A program made the translations under genes and the position numbers. From NCBI GenBank assembly GCA_017858255.1, contig JAFMBV010000020.1:1-46716 (forward strand): a stretch of 46,716 nt of DNA. The letters are read 5' to 3'. A model generated the notes under the pieces. It had not been told where the DNA came from and did no database searches. It was given only the letters and a program-made list of their open reading frames with translations. The stretch is from Bacteriovoracaceae bacterium. Lineage in GTDB: Bacteria > Bdellovibrionota > Bacteriovoracia > Bacteriovoracales > Bacteriovoracaceae. Shown here one piece after another: positions 39,463 through 46,716 of this stretch (position 1 is its first letter; every line of letters starts with the position of its first letter).

Positions 39463-40791
39463 ATGACCTCTTTAAAGATGGAACTTGAAAAGAATCAAAT
39501 CATTAATGATGACGTTTTTCGCCCTCTATTACCCAAGAATATTTATGAACTTTGCATAGAGGTTTCTCGCGAAGGTTTCTCTTTGACCTTAGTCGGTGGC
39601 GCTGTTCGAGACTGGCTCCTCACAGGTGTATTACCCCATGATTTAGACTTTGAATTACGGCACACTTTTGAATATGACGAAAAAGATTGGTCCTTTCGTG
39701 TGAACCGATTGGGAGAGCGCTTAAGAGAGTTATACGGCCATCAGGTTGAATTTCTCTCCTTCTCCATTCTAAGAGTGAGTTGGCCAAATTCAAGTTATGA
39801 AGTAGAGTTGGGGCCCGCGCGAATAGAGAAATACACTGGCCAAGACTCTTATGGGCATAGTGACTTTCAAGAAATACTAGTTAGTAATCATCCTTACGAA
39901 GAGACTTTCAAGAGGCGCGACTTTACTTTAAATGCGATAGGTATTGAGTTTGGCTCACCCAGTACACTTGATGAATTTACCTTGAGAGATCCCTTTGATG
40001 GGATGGAAGACTTAAGAAACTCAATTCTAAGACCATGCGGACAAGATTTTTCTAAGGATCCTGTTCGTCTATGCCGTGCTATAAGGTTTTCTCTTAAATA
40101 CAAATTAGCTTTCTCACCTGAAGTAGAAGACCATCTTAAAGAATTTAATTTACAAAAGTTAACGTGTTTTTATTTCTTTAGGGAAGCATTCAAAACTGAT
40201 TTCTTTAAGTTTGTAAAATTATTTTATAAAATTGCTGCTGACAATAATCTTACTATGACTTCAGAAATTAAAGGTTTAATCTTTTTAGAAAAACTAAACG
40301 GTGAGAACCTACAACTAAAAAATGAAGAAGATGTTTTGCTTTTTCTTGTTTACCATGAGGATTTTTCAGGAAGACAAGAATTGATTGATCATTACTGTGA
40401 GTATGCCAAATGCAAGACTTCAATTTTTAGTTCTCACTTGAGTTTTAAGGAAGTACTCATTGAGCTTGAACACTTTAATGGGGAGAGTTTTAGAAAGTCC
40501 TGTGAAGGACTACCTTGGCAAGATTTTATTCAGAGAAAAGAGATTCAGGCCTTAAAATCATTTCATCAGTTTGTTGGGCGAGTGGGCCGTGATAACCTGT
40601 CTATTATGGGAAGATTAAACTCTCACTTATATGCAACGTTTCTAAAAGTTTATGAAGTTTTACCAACGACCTTAAAAGGCAAAAATCTTTTTGAGGAGCT
40701 TTTGGCCAATAATGAAATTGAAGGTAAATTAAGAGGCGATATTTGTTACTACGCTCACTTTACAGAGCTTTGGTCAGCTTCAAAGAGTTAA
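39463..40791 (+). CDS. CCA-adding enzyme / poly(A) polymerase family nucleotidyltransferase
   Basis: 442 residues. Class-II nucleotidyltransferase head: LVGGAVRDWLLTG (GG loop), HDLDFELR (D-x-D metal ligands), RRDFTLNAIGIEF, DPFDGMEDLRNSILRPCG and FSKDPVRLCRAIRFSLK. The C-terminal helical body (about 215-440) is less conserved. It adds or repairs the tRNA 3' CCA, or adds poly(A) tails; the head alone does not decide. Starts 2 nt after LysR and its stop overlaps the GNAT start (TAATG), so the three genes form one unit. Confidence 0.9.
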   Translation: MTSLKMELEKNQIINDDVFRPLLPKNIYELCIEVSREGFSLTLVGGAVRDWLLTGVLPHDLDFELRHTFEYDEKDWSFRVNRLGERLRELYGHQVEFLSFSILRVSWPNSSYEVELGPARIEKYTGQDSYGHSDFQEILVSNHPYEETFKRRDFTLNAIGIEFGSPSTLDEFTLRDPFDGMEDLRNSILRPCGQDFSKDPVRLCRAIRFSLKYKLAFSPEVEDHLKEFNLQKLTCFYFFREAFKTDFFKFVKLFYKIAADNNLTMTSEIKGLIFLEKLNGENLQLKNEEDVLLFLVYHEDFSGRQELIDHYCEYAKCKTSIFSSHLSFKEVLIELEHFNGESFRKSCEGLPWQDFIQRKEIQALKSFHQFVGRVGRDNLSIMGRLNSHLYATFLKVYEVLPTTLKGKNLFEELLANNEIEGKLRGDICYYAHFTELWSASKS

Positions 40792-41327
40792 TGATAATGA
40801 TACGACCTCTTTGTGAAATTGACGGCCAACTTGAAACAGTTAAACAGATCAAAGATATTTTCTTTCAAGCCTCTAGTGTCACTTCCTTTTCAAGTGAAGA
40901 GAGTAAAAATAAATTCTTTAACCGTTGGTTAGGTCAGTACCTAGACCAATTTCCAGAAAATACTTTTGTTGCTCTAGAAGAAAACATTGTACTTGGTTAT
41001 ATTACAGGGTGTTTACAGACTCTAGAGATGTGGCATTCGCTAGATCAATCCAACCTTGAGCTCTGGAGAGATCATTATCAAGAGTATCCGGCTCATCTTC
41101 ATATTAATTGCCATGCTGATGCTCGTGGGAAAGGTGTTGGTGCCAATCTTTTGTCGGCCTTTGAAGATCATTGTTTAAAGTTGGGTGTATCCGGGCTTCA
41201 CCTTATAACTCTATCATCTGCACGTAACGTCAACTTCTATCTAAGAAATGGATATATTGAAGTAGATCGCCAAGGAGAGTCCCCAGACTTCCTCGTATTT
41301 TTAGGAAAAAAGTTCTATAACGCTTAG
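40791..41327 (+). CDS. GNAT-family acetyltransferase
   Basis: 178 residues from the ATG at 40791, which overlaps the preceding stop as TAATG; ATG 40797 is also possible. The GNAT core shows FVALEENIVLGYITG (beta hairpin), the acetyl-CoA loop DARGKGVGANLLSAFEDHC (motif A, R/Q-x-x-G-x-G/A) and SARNVNFYLRNGYIEV (motif B). Substrate unknown: small molecule, protein N-terminus or other amine. Translationally coupled to the nucleotidyltransferase. Confidence 0.88.
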   Translation: MIMIRPLCEIDGQLETVKQIKDIFFQASSVTSFSSEESKNKFFNRWLGQYLDQFPENTFVALEENIVLGYITGCLQTLEMWHSLDQSNLELWRDHYQEYPAHLHINCHADARGKGVGANLLSAFEDHCLKLGVSGLHLITLSSARNVNFYLRNGYIEVDRQGESPDFLVFLGKKFYNA

Positions 41328-41387
41328 CGTATCAGTCACTATCCCTATTGATTTAAAATAAAAGAAAACAATCACTTGGGAGTAGGG

Positions 41388-42545
41388 ATGCGACCTTTTT
41401 TAAAAAGATGGAATTTTTCTAGAATATGCCTCATGAGTTGTCTGATGGTTTCAATTAACGCTGAAATAGCGGTAAGAGATCTAATCATACCAGCTGTAGA
41501 GTTAGCGCCGACAAAGCTTGGTCGCCTGATGGACGATGGTGGCTTTGATACCATGATGACGGCGCTTCGCCGCCAGGAAGCTGCTTTTAATAGACGTAAT
41601 CTTAATGATCAACTGATTATTGCGGGTCAGTCTTATCCGATGAGTGTCTTGAAGGACACGTTAACTTCCTTCAGACAACTATGGCTTGATAGAAAAAGTT
41701 GTATAGATCAAGGCCTGGGTCACTGTCAGACAGATTTTGAAAAAAGAATGAAAGAAGATTATCGTTGGTATCGTCCACTTGTTAAAGGACGTTCTGATGC
41801 TCACTTTACGGGCTATTATTCACCGACATTCTATGCCAAGCAAAAGTCTCGTGGAGATTTTCGTTATGGTCTTTACAGAAAACCAAAGAATCAAGGAGAC
41901 CTCGCTTATTCTCGAAATGACATCCTCTTTAATGGTTCCTTGGAAGGAAAAGGACTTGAACTTTTCTATATGAATGATCCCTATGAACTCTTTCTTCTTC
42001 ACGTAGAAGGGGGAGGAGTTGTAGAGACCATGGAAAATGGTAAGAAGAAAAGTTACTTTCTCTCTTATGAAGGCACGAACGGTCAAAGTTTTAGCTTCAT
42101 TGGACCTTATATGCGAGATCAAGGGTATATTCCAAATGTCTCAGTTAAGGAGCAAAGAAAATATCTTAAAAATAATCCTGATAAGTGGGAAGAAATATAC
42201 GGCCAAACTCCGAGCTATGTTTTTATGAAAATAACTAAAACAGAACCTCTTGGCATGGAAAATATTCCTTTAACGAGCGGTCGAAGTATGGCCCAAGACC
42301 GAAAAATTTATTGGCGAAAAGGAATAATGGGTTTTATTAATACTAAAATTCCAGACTTTTCACGCAGAAGTACAGTCGGTGCTAAAACTCCTATGAGTCG
42401 CTTCTTCATTGATCAAGATACTGGTGGTGCGATTAAAGGTGAGGCAAGGGCCGACCTATATTGGGGTTATGGTACTAAGGCAAAATTCTTGGCCGAAAAT
42501 CTTGATGATTATGGTGATTTAGTTTTCTTCATTAAGAAGAATTAG
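41388..42545 (+). CDS. mltA: MltA-type lytic transglycosylase
   Basis: 385 residues from the ATG at 41388, chosen because GGGAG is 5 nt upstream. An export signal (about 8-25) contains LMSC, so it may be a lipoprotein, or be cut at SINA. The MltA core reads HFTGYYSP (about 140), FLLHVEGGG, SYEGTNGQSFSFIG, PSYVFMKI and TSGRSMAQD, and the 3D end IDQDTGGAIKGEARADLYWG carries the catalytic-Asp motif. It cleaves glycan strands to 1,6-anhydro products in the periplasm. It shares the 3D domain with the lipoprotein at 36050. Confidence 0.93.
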   Translation: MRPFLKRWNFSRICLMSCLMVSINAEIAVRDLIIPAVELAPTKLGRLMDDGGFDTMMTALRRQEAAFNRRNLNDQLIIAGQSYPMSVLKDTLTSFRQLWLDRKSCIDQGLGHCQTDFEKRMKEDYRWYRPLVKGRSDAHFTGYYSPTFYAKQKSRGDFRYGLYRKPKNQGDLAYSRNDILFNGSLEGKGLELFYMNDPYELFLLHVEGGGVVETMENGKKKSYFLSYEGTNGQSFSFIGPYMRDQGYIPNVSVKEQRKYLKNNPDKWEEIYGQTPSYVFMKITKTEPLGMENIPLTSGRSMAQDRKIYWRKGIMGFINTKIPDFSRRSTVGAKTPMSRFFIDQDTGGAIKGEARADLYWGYGTKAKFLAENLDDYGDLVFFIKKN

Positions 42546-43726
42546 TAACCTTTTGGAAAGGCCAGGTGAAACTCTGTTTTCTCTTGGCCTATTACTTCTG
42601 CTCTTAAATGCCCACCTAACTGTTGAATAAGAATTGAGCTTAATGAAAGATTTAAGGTTAAGCCTTGTATTTGAAAGTTATTTCCAGAGTATTCAAGTCT
42701 GCCAAAAGTATTTAATATTAAAGAAACAGCTTTAGTTAGATGAGGGCCATTATCGGTGATGAAGATATGAAAAAACTCTTCGTCTTCTTTTAGAGATAGA
42801 ATGATCTCTTTTCTTTCTCTACGACGAGTTAAACAGTCCTTAATTAAATAAGAAAGTATTGATTGAAAAACATCATTTGAGATAGAAAGTTCGATGTCAT
42901 CTGCTATCTCAGACTTAACAAAAGCATTTTGAAAGTTAATTTTATCTTCAAGTCCTTTAATCAGTGCATTAACACTTTGGGACAGGTTGATTTTCCCACC
43001 TTTATGCGAGGACTCACTTTTCCCAGCCTTGATAAATGCACTCAGATCATTAACAGTTTCTTCAAGACCTTTTGCAGAGCGAGATATCAGATCGACCATT
43101 TCAAATTGCTCTTGATCTAACTCAGTGTCAGTTAAGATTTCAGAAAACCCCATGATGCCATTGAGAGGGGACCTCATTTCGTGCGCCAAATTTCTTAAAA
43201 AGAGGCGATTTATATTTGTTTGAAAATCTTTTTCAAGCTGTTTACTAAGAAAGAAGGCCATTGATTTGAAAACCTGCAGTTCAAGTATCGAGATTTCTTC
43301 TTTTACCAAGTCGGAGGTGAAATTTAATGTCCCATAGATTTTGGAGCCAAGTCTTAGTGGGCTACCCATATAGGACTCGAGTTTTGAGTTTTGATAAGCA
43401 GGGTGATTTTTCAACTCTTTATCATTACCAATATTGATATGAGTAACAGTTGCTCTCTTTTCAAATACTTCTTTGCAGAAAGTGTTACCGAGCTCAAAGA
43501 TATCTCTCTCTTTTATACCAAATGTATTTTGGTTAACCTTGAAGACTGAATAGCTTTGTTCTTCAACTTCACTAACTATACCAATCTTCATATTAAAGAG
43601 CTCTAATCCTATATTGAGCAATCCTGTTGCGAGCTCAGCAAAGTTTGTCTTTGGATTTAAGGCAAGGACATGGATGCGTTGAATGGCATCGAGGGTTTTT
43701 CCCTCTCTTGTTATTTGAGTTGGCAT
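42542..43726 (-). CDS. GAF histidine kinase with degenerate ATPase domain
   Basis: 394 residues, no membrane segment. A GAF domain (about 15-160) is followed by HisKA with AHEMRSPLNGIMGFSEIL (phospho-acceptor H182) and a HATPase region (about 280-390). The latter is eroded: the N-box reads SILSYLIKDCL without the usual Asn pair, G1 is ITDNGP, and the G2 glycine motif (GLGLS) appears as GLTLNLSLS. ATP binding is doubtful, so it may signal as a pseudokinase or phosphatase. It starts 16 nt inside the deacetylase gene, so the two are co-translated, and overlaps mltA by 4 nt at its end. Confidence 0.85.
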   Translation of the reverse strand: MPTQITREGKTLDAIQRIHVLALNPKTNFAELATGLLNIGLELFNMKIGIVSEVEEQSYSVFKVNQNTFGIKERDIFELGNTFCKEVFEKRATVTHINIGNDKELKNHPAYQNSKLESYMGSPLRLGSKIYGTLNFTSDLVKEEISILELQVFKSMAFFLSKQLEKDFQTNINRLFLRNLAHEMRSPLNGIMGFSEILTDTELDQEQFEMVDLISRSAKGLEETVNDLSAFIKAGKSESSHKGGKINLSQSVNALIKGLEDKINFQNAFVKSEIADDIELSISNDVFQSILSYLIKDCLTRRRERKEIILSLKEDEEFFHIFITDNGPHLTKAVSLILNTFGRLEYSGNNFQIQGLTLNLSLSSILIQQLGGHLRAEVIGQEKTEFHLAFPKGY

Positions 43727-44664
43727 AATAGATTTTGATATTCAAATTCTTCGACGTCCTTTAATAAAACGAACTCGATATTTTGAGTGCTGGCCTCACT
43801 TAAAAATCTTTTAGTGGCGAGAACTGTTCTTTCATGGATGTCATGCATAAGAACAACTCCTCCCTCTGTTGGACTGTTGATTGTATAAGGTTCCTTGATA
43901 TATTGGATGCGGCCATTTCGACGAATAGTTTTAAAGCGCCATGCTTTTCCACCAAAAATGTTTGCCCAAAGGGTTTCAACAATATCTTTTGGCTCCATGC
44001 CTTGTACCCAGTCAGAAGTATCAATATCCCAAAAAGCAAAGTTGATACAATTCTCTCCAAAGAGGTCAAAAGATGTTTCTCGCATTGCATTTAAGTGATG
44101 ATAACCTGTGCCATTAGCATAGGCTCCATAAGGAAAACGATAGTATGTGTGTGGACCAGGGTAGTGTTTTCGAACAACTTCGATTGAACTTTTTAATCCT
44201 TTTTTAAATACTTGTAAGCTTTCTGAATTGGAGTTGTCATGACGCCAATCATGACTCGCTAGGATGTGTCCTTCATCAACTATTCTTAGAACAATTTTAG
44301 GGTACTTTTCAACGAGTTCTCCCATAACAAAAAAAGTAGCTTTGACGTTATAGCTTTTTAAAATATCTAAAAGCTTCGGTGTTCGCGTAGGGTGGGGACC
44401 ATCATCGTAGGTAAGGGCAAGCTTTCTTTGGCCTCTTAGGGTGGTCGTGCGCCAAGGGTTCATCCCTCTATGGTTAGGGTTGTTCCTATCATATTGAGTT
44501 TGAGTATCTGGAAATTGTTTGTCTTCGAATTTGTCACTGTTAAAAAGGCTGTGATGGATAAGGGGAAAACTTTGATCCAGCATTTTATTAACATGATCCC
44601 CACAAGCTGTTGCTGAGTAGAGATTAAAGAAAAATAAATAGGCAACGGTAATAGTCGGTTTCAT
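43711..44664 (-). CDS. Exported NodB-family polysaccharide (peptidoglycan) deacetylase
   Basis: 317 residues; signal peptide ending SATA (about residue 20). Motifs of CE4 enzymes: LTYDDGPHPT (catalytic Asp and metal Asp), SHDWRHDN (two His ligands), YYRFPYGAY, FWDIDTSDW and VLMHDIHE (catalytic His). Such enzymes remove N-acetyl groups from GlcNAc/MurNAc. In Bdellovibrio, two deacetylases modify the prey wall during invasion, marking it for a dedicated lysozyme. This protein could do the same. It is followed by and overlaps the GAF kinase gene. Confidence 0.93.
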   Translation of the reverse strand: MKPTITVAYLFFFNLYSATACGDHVNKMLDQSFPLIHHSLFNSDKFEDKQFPDTQTQYDRNNPNHRGMNPWRTTTLRGQRKLALTYDDGPHPTRTPKLLDILKSYNVKATFFVMGELVEKYPKIVLRIVDEGHILASHDWRHDNSNSESLQVFKKGLKSSIEVVRKHYPGPHTYYRFPYGAYANGTGYHHLNAMRETSFDLFGENCINFAFWDIDTSDWVQGMEPKDIVETLWANIFGGKAWRFKTIRRNGRIQYIKEPYTINSPTEGGVVLMHDIHERTVLATKRFLSEASTQNIEFVLLKDVEEFEYQNLLCQLK

Positions 44665-44849
44665 CTTACCTCATGTGCTAATTTGTTTAAATGTCTCTAA
44701 TTGTTGGTTAACCGTCAAAATTAATATTAAGAATTTCTTTTAATAAACAGTTTTGCGAGGCATAAAATTCCCGAACTAGGTTCAAGATGGTGTCAAGAGG
44801 CAATTTATGGCATAATTAACAAAGATCACTTTCTATAAGGAGGGCGGTG

Positions 44850-45275
44850 ATGGTCGACATTCATGAGATTATAGCCGGTCATAAATCCCGTAAGGTTGCT
44901 CGTCCTGCTGAATTGGATTCTCGAAAGGATTCTAAATTACCCACGACCTCTGAAATTCCTGATTTATTTTTTGATGAGATTCTAGTCGATTATAAATTGA
45001 ATCGCTTGGAAGTTTTGGTCTTGATGTACCTCTATCGCAGAGTTTGGTGTCGGCCAAATCTTTATAAAGAGTTTGGCATTAGTCAGCTTATGGCCCACAC
45101 AGAAATGGCCAAGCAACTTAAGCTTTCTATCGAGGAAATCTACCAGGCCCTAAGGAAGCTAGAGGAGTTAGGCTTCATTGGTACTATTCGCTCTGGTCAG
45201 TATTTTGTAAGGAAATACTTTTCGAAAGAAAATGACGAAAAATTTGGCCAAACTTACGATGACTTTGAAATTTAA
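44850..45275 (+). CDS. Winged-helix protein of unknown role
   Basis: 141 residues from the ATG at 44850 (AGGAGG about 7 nt upstream; a GTG lies one codon earlier). A hydrophilic N-terminus of about 45 residues is followed by a winged-helix-like region (about 50-125): RLEVLVLMYLYRRVW, a turn TEMAKQLKLSIEEIYQALRK and the wing LEELGFIGTIRSGQYFVRK. It resembles MarR- or plasmid-replication-type helices, but no specific family is clear. Probably DNA-binding. Confidence 0.7.
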   Translation: MVDIHEIIAGHKSRKVARPAELDSRKDSKLPTTSEIPDLFFDEILVDYKLNRLEVLVLMYLYRRVWCRPNLYKEFGISQLMAHTEMAKQLKLSIEEIYQALRKLEELGFIGTIRSGQYFVRKYFSKENDEKFGQTYDDFEI

Positions 45276-45392
45276 TAGTCCTTAACAATGAAATAACAAT
45301 TACTTACTTATAAGCCTATCTTTAAATCCAGTAATCTATTAAACTTAAATTATCTATTAATTATGATTAGATAGATTATTCTAGGGATAGAA

Positions 45393-46716
45393 TTATGGTT
45401 AAACCCAAGAAAAAGGCAAGCAATGTTTGTTATGTCGGGTCCGATACCGGGTTCTTTCTTAATATTTCTCAGAGGTTTCGCTCAGGTTACCCCACCATAA
45501 ATTTTGAATTTCCTAACCACGATATAAGTAAAAGTTTTCTTCCCGAGAGTCAGTTTCTTCGCCTGATGAGTTATGAACCGAAAATCGTTTATTTTGATTT
45601 TTGTAAAGAGAAAGAGAAAATGTTGCGCCTTGCTGAGCTTGCGAGTCGTGATCCTTTTTTCCATGACGTGGCCTTAGTTGGATTAGTTGATGACAAGGTT
45701 GATACCCTAAGTTGTTTAGGAACAGGAGTGGATTTTATCTACGTAAAGGGTGGGGAGTTCCATGACTTGGTTTACGCCCCTATGTCCGCGGCCTTTCCCA
45801 AACAAGTAATCAAACCCAAATTTGCAGAAGCTAAGTTAAATAAAGAGGTGGACCTTATCGATGACTTTAGGGTTGGTTACATTTCACCAACTTATATTCA
45901 TGTGGAAGGGAACCTATTTTTAGAGGAAGGTAAAATTGTATATTTTGATAACTCAATTCCCATTAAAAATATTCCATCAAAAAACTTTGAAGTAAAAAAC
46001 CGTTCCGAACAAAATCTTTATTATGATTATAACTATTGCTATGACCTCGATTTCAAGTTTGTTGATGCTCCAGAAGTGACAGACGAGGAGGAAGAGCAGG
46101 CTGCAACTATTGAGGATGAAAAAGAAAGAATTAAGGCACTCAAGGCAGCAAAACAACACAAAAGAGAACAGCTAAATGAATTTGAAGAAAGCTTTAAGCG
46201 TTCTCAGAAAAAGCATAAGGACTGGACTCTTGATCAAATGAGCGGTCAAACAGAAAAGAAAACGAAGCTTCTCATTGTTGATGAGAGTATGCGTGCTTTT
46301 TCTCAGATAAATGAAAATACTCTTGATAAAATTCCTTTTTCCGTTCGTTTTCAAACTCAGCTGGATCAGAGTTTCCTTGATCTCGACAAGTTAAGACCGG
46401 CCATTGTCGCCTATCAAGTAATGGGTGAGTATGGGCCAGAGCTTGAAGAGGAATTTCAGATCGCCTTGAAAAGGATTAAAGACCCTGAAGGAGAAGGTAG
46501 TAAACAGGATGAAGATGCTAGTAGGGAAGAGATTATCGCTGCGATGGTTGAAGCGATTCCAGAGAGAGAAAAAGAAGAGATTGGTTACATTGGTATACTC
46601 ATTCAATTAGTTAAGGAGATGGATAACTACTCGCCAATCATTGTGATTTTTCGCAGCTACTTTCAATCATCAAAAGCTTTTCAAGGCTCTTATCAATACC
46701 CGATGTTAGTTACTCA
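45393..46716 (+). CDS. Large receiver/PilZ-like signalling protein, 3' end outside the window
   Basis: ATG at 45393 (AGGGA upstream) opens a frame without stop to the window end, at least 441 codons. The first 120 residues look like a degenerate receiver (VCYVGSD, PKIVYFDF, ALVGLVDDK, GVDFIYVKGG). The next part has a PilZ-like flavour (FRVGYISPTYIHVEG, KNIPSKNFEVKNRSE). An acidic/basic coiled stretch (about 225-280) is followed by a second receiver-like fold beginning TKLLIVDESM. It has no canonical phospho-acceptor set that I can point to. Likely a cytoplasmic signalling scaffold, perhaps for c-di-GMP; assignment is tentative. Confidence 0.6.

Noticed and set aside
1-46716. tRNA, CRISPR, insertion sequence or prophage
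   Set aside because: No tRNA-like T-arm, no regularly spaced repeats, no transposase, integrase or phage protein was seen. Most genes fit one continuous chromosomal style.

Overview
This window looks like chromosome from a predatory deltaproteobacterium-type organism of the Bdellovibrio and like organisms, most likely the Bacteriovoracaceae/Halobacteriovorax side. The basis is moderate-to-low GC, a delta/spirochaete-style EF-G with an enlarged G domain, a high density of exported peptidoglycan enzymes, and above all a PBP4-type DD-carboxypeptidase/endopeptidase gene followed directly by a membrane-anchored ankyrin-repeat gene. That pairing matches the Bdellovibrio Bd3459/Bd3460 self-protection locus. 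The species assignment is inference: there is no rRNA in the window, and I saw no convincing tRNA, CRISPR array, insertion sequence or prophage.

Layout. 1-6.3 kb: end of a small lipoprotein gene, a tRNA-dihydrouridine synthase, ffh (SRP54), rpsP and khpA closed by a strong terminator, then a lone receiver protein coupled to a double-length MurQ/GKRP-like etherase, and tatA. 6.3-15.2 kb: queF, a ferrochelatase fused in frame to an MFS transporter, an ATP-grasp protein, an M14 peptidase-like lipoprotein, a PilZ-GAF-AAA-Fis regulator whose sigma-54 contact loop is missing, an SGNH lipoprotein and a YjbQ protein. 15.2-21.2 kb: a tightly packed operon cdaA-ybbR-glmM-pdxJ-nnr-tsaE that joins c-di-AMP synthesis to cell-wall precursor synthesis. 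21.2-28 kb: an Rrf2 regulator behind a structured RNA leader, a NifS/IscS-like cysteine desulfurase, a winged-helix response regulator, two hairpin-rich gene-free stretches with a probable small RNA, a membrane-tethered XRE regulator with a palindromic operator over its own -35 box, and small unknown genes. 28-30.3 kb: fusA.

30.3-44.7 kb is the envelope region. It carries several exported unknowns (one with an internal duplication), a lytic-transglycosylase-like protein, the dacB-ankyrin pair, a 3D-domain lipoprotein, an L,D-transpeptidase, a LysR regulator with a CCA-adding-enzyme-type nucleotidyltransferase and a GNAT protein, an MltA-type lytic transglycosylase, and a NodB-family polysaccharide deacetylase overlapping a GAF histidine kinase with a degenerate ATPase domain. 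Taken together these activities (glycan cleavage, crosslink cleavage, L,D-crosslinking, deacetylation) are those a periplasmic predator uses to enter, round up, reseal and mark the prey wall, with the ankyrin protein as probable self-protection. 44.8-46.7 kb holds a winged-helix protein and the 5' part of a large protein with two receiver-like segments and a PilZ-like middle.

Start codons were moved from the longest possible ORF where a Shine-Dalgarno sequence or overlap decided it (queF, glmM, fusA, mltA, the MurQ-like gene and others). All family names rest on motifs read by eye; no database search was possible.
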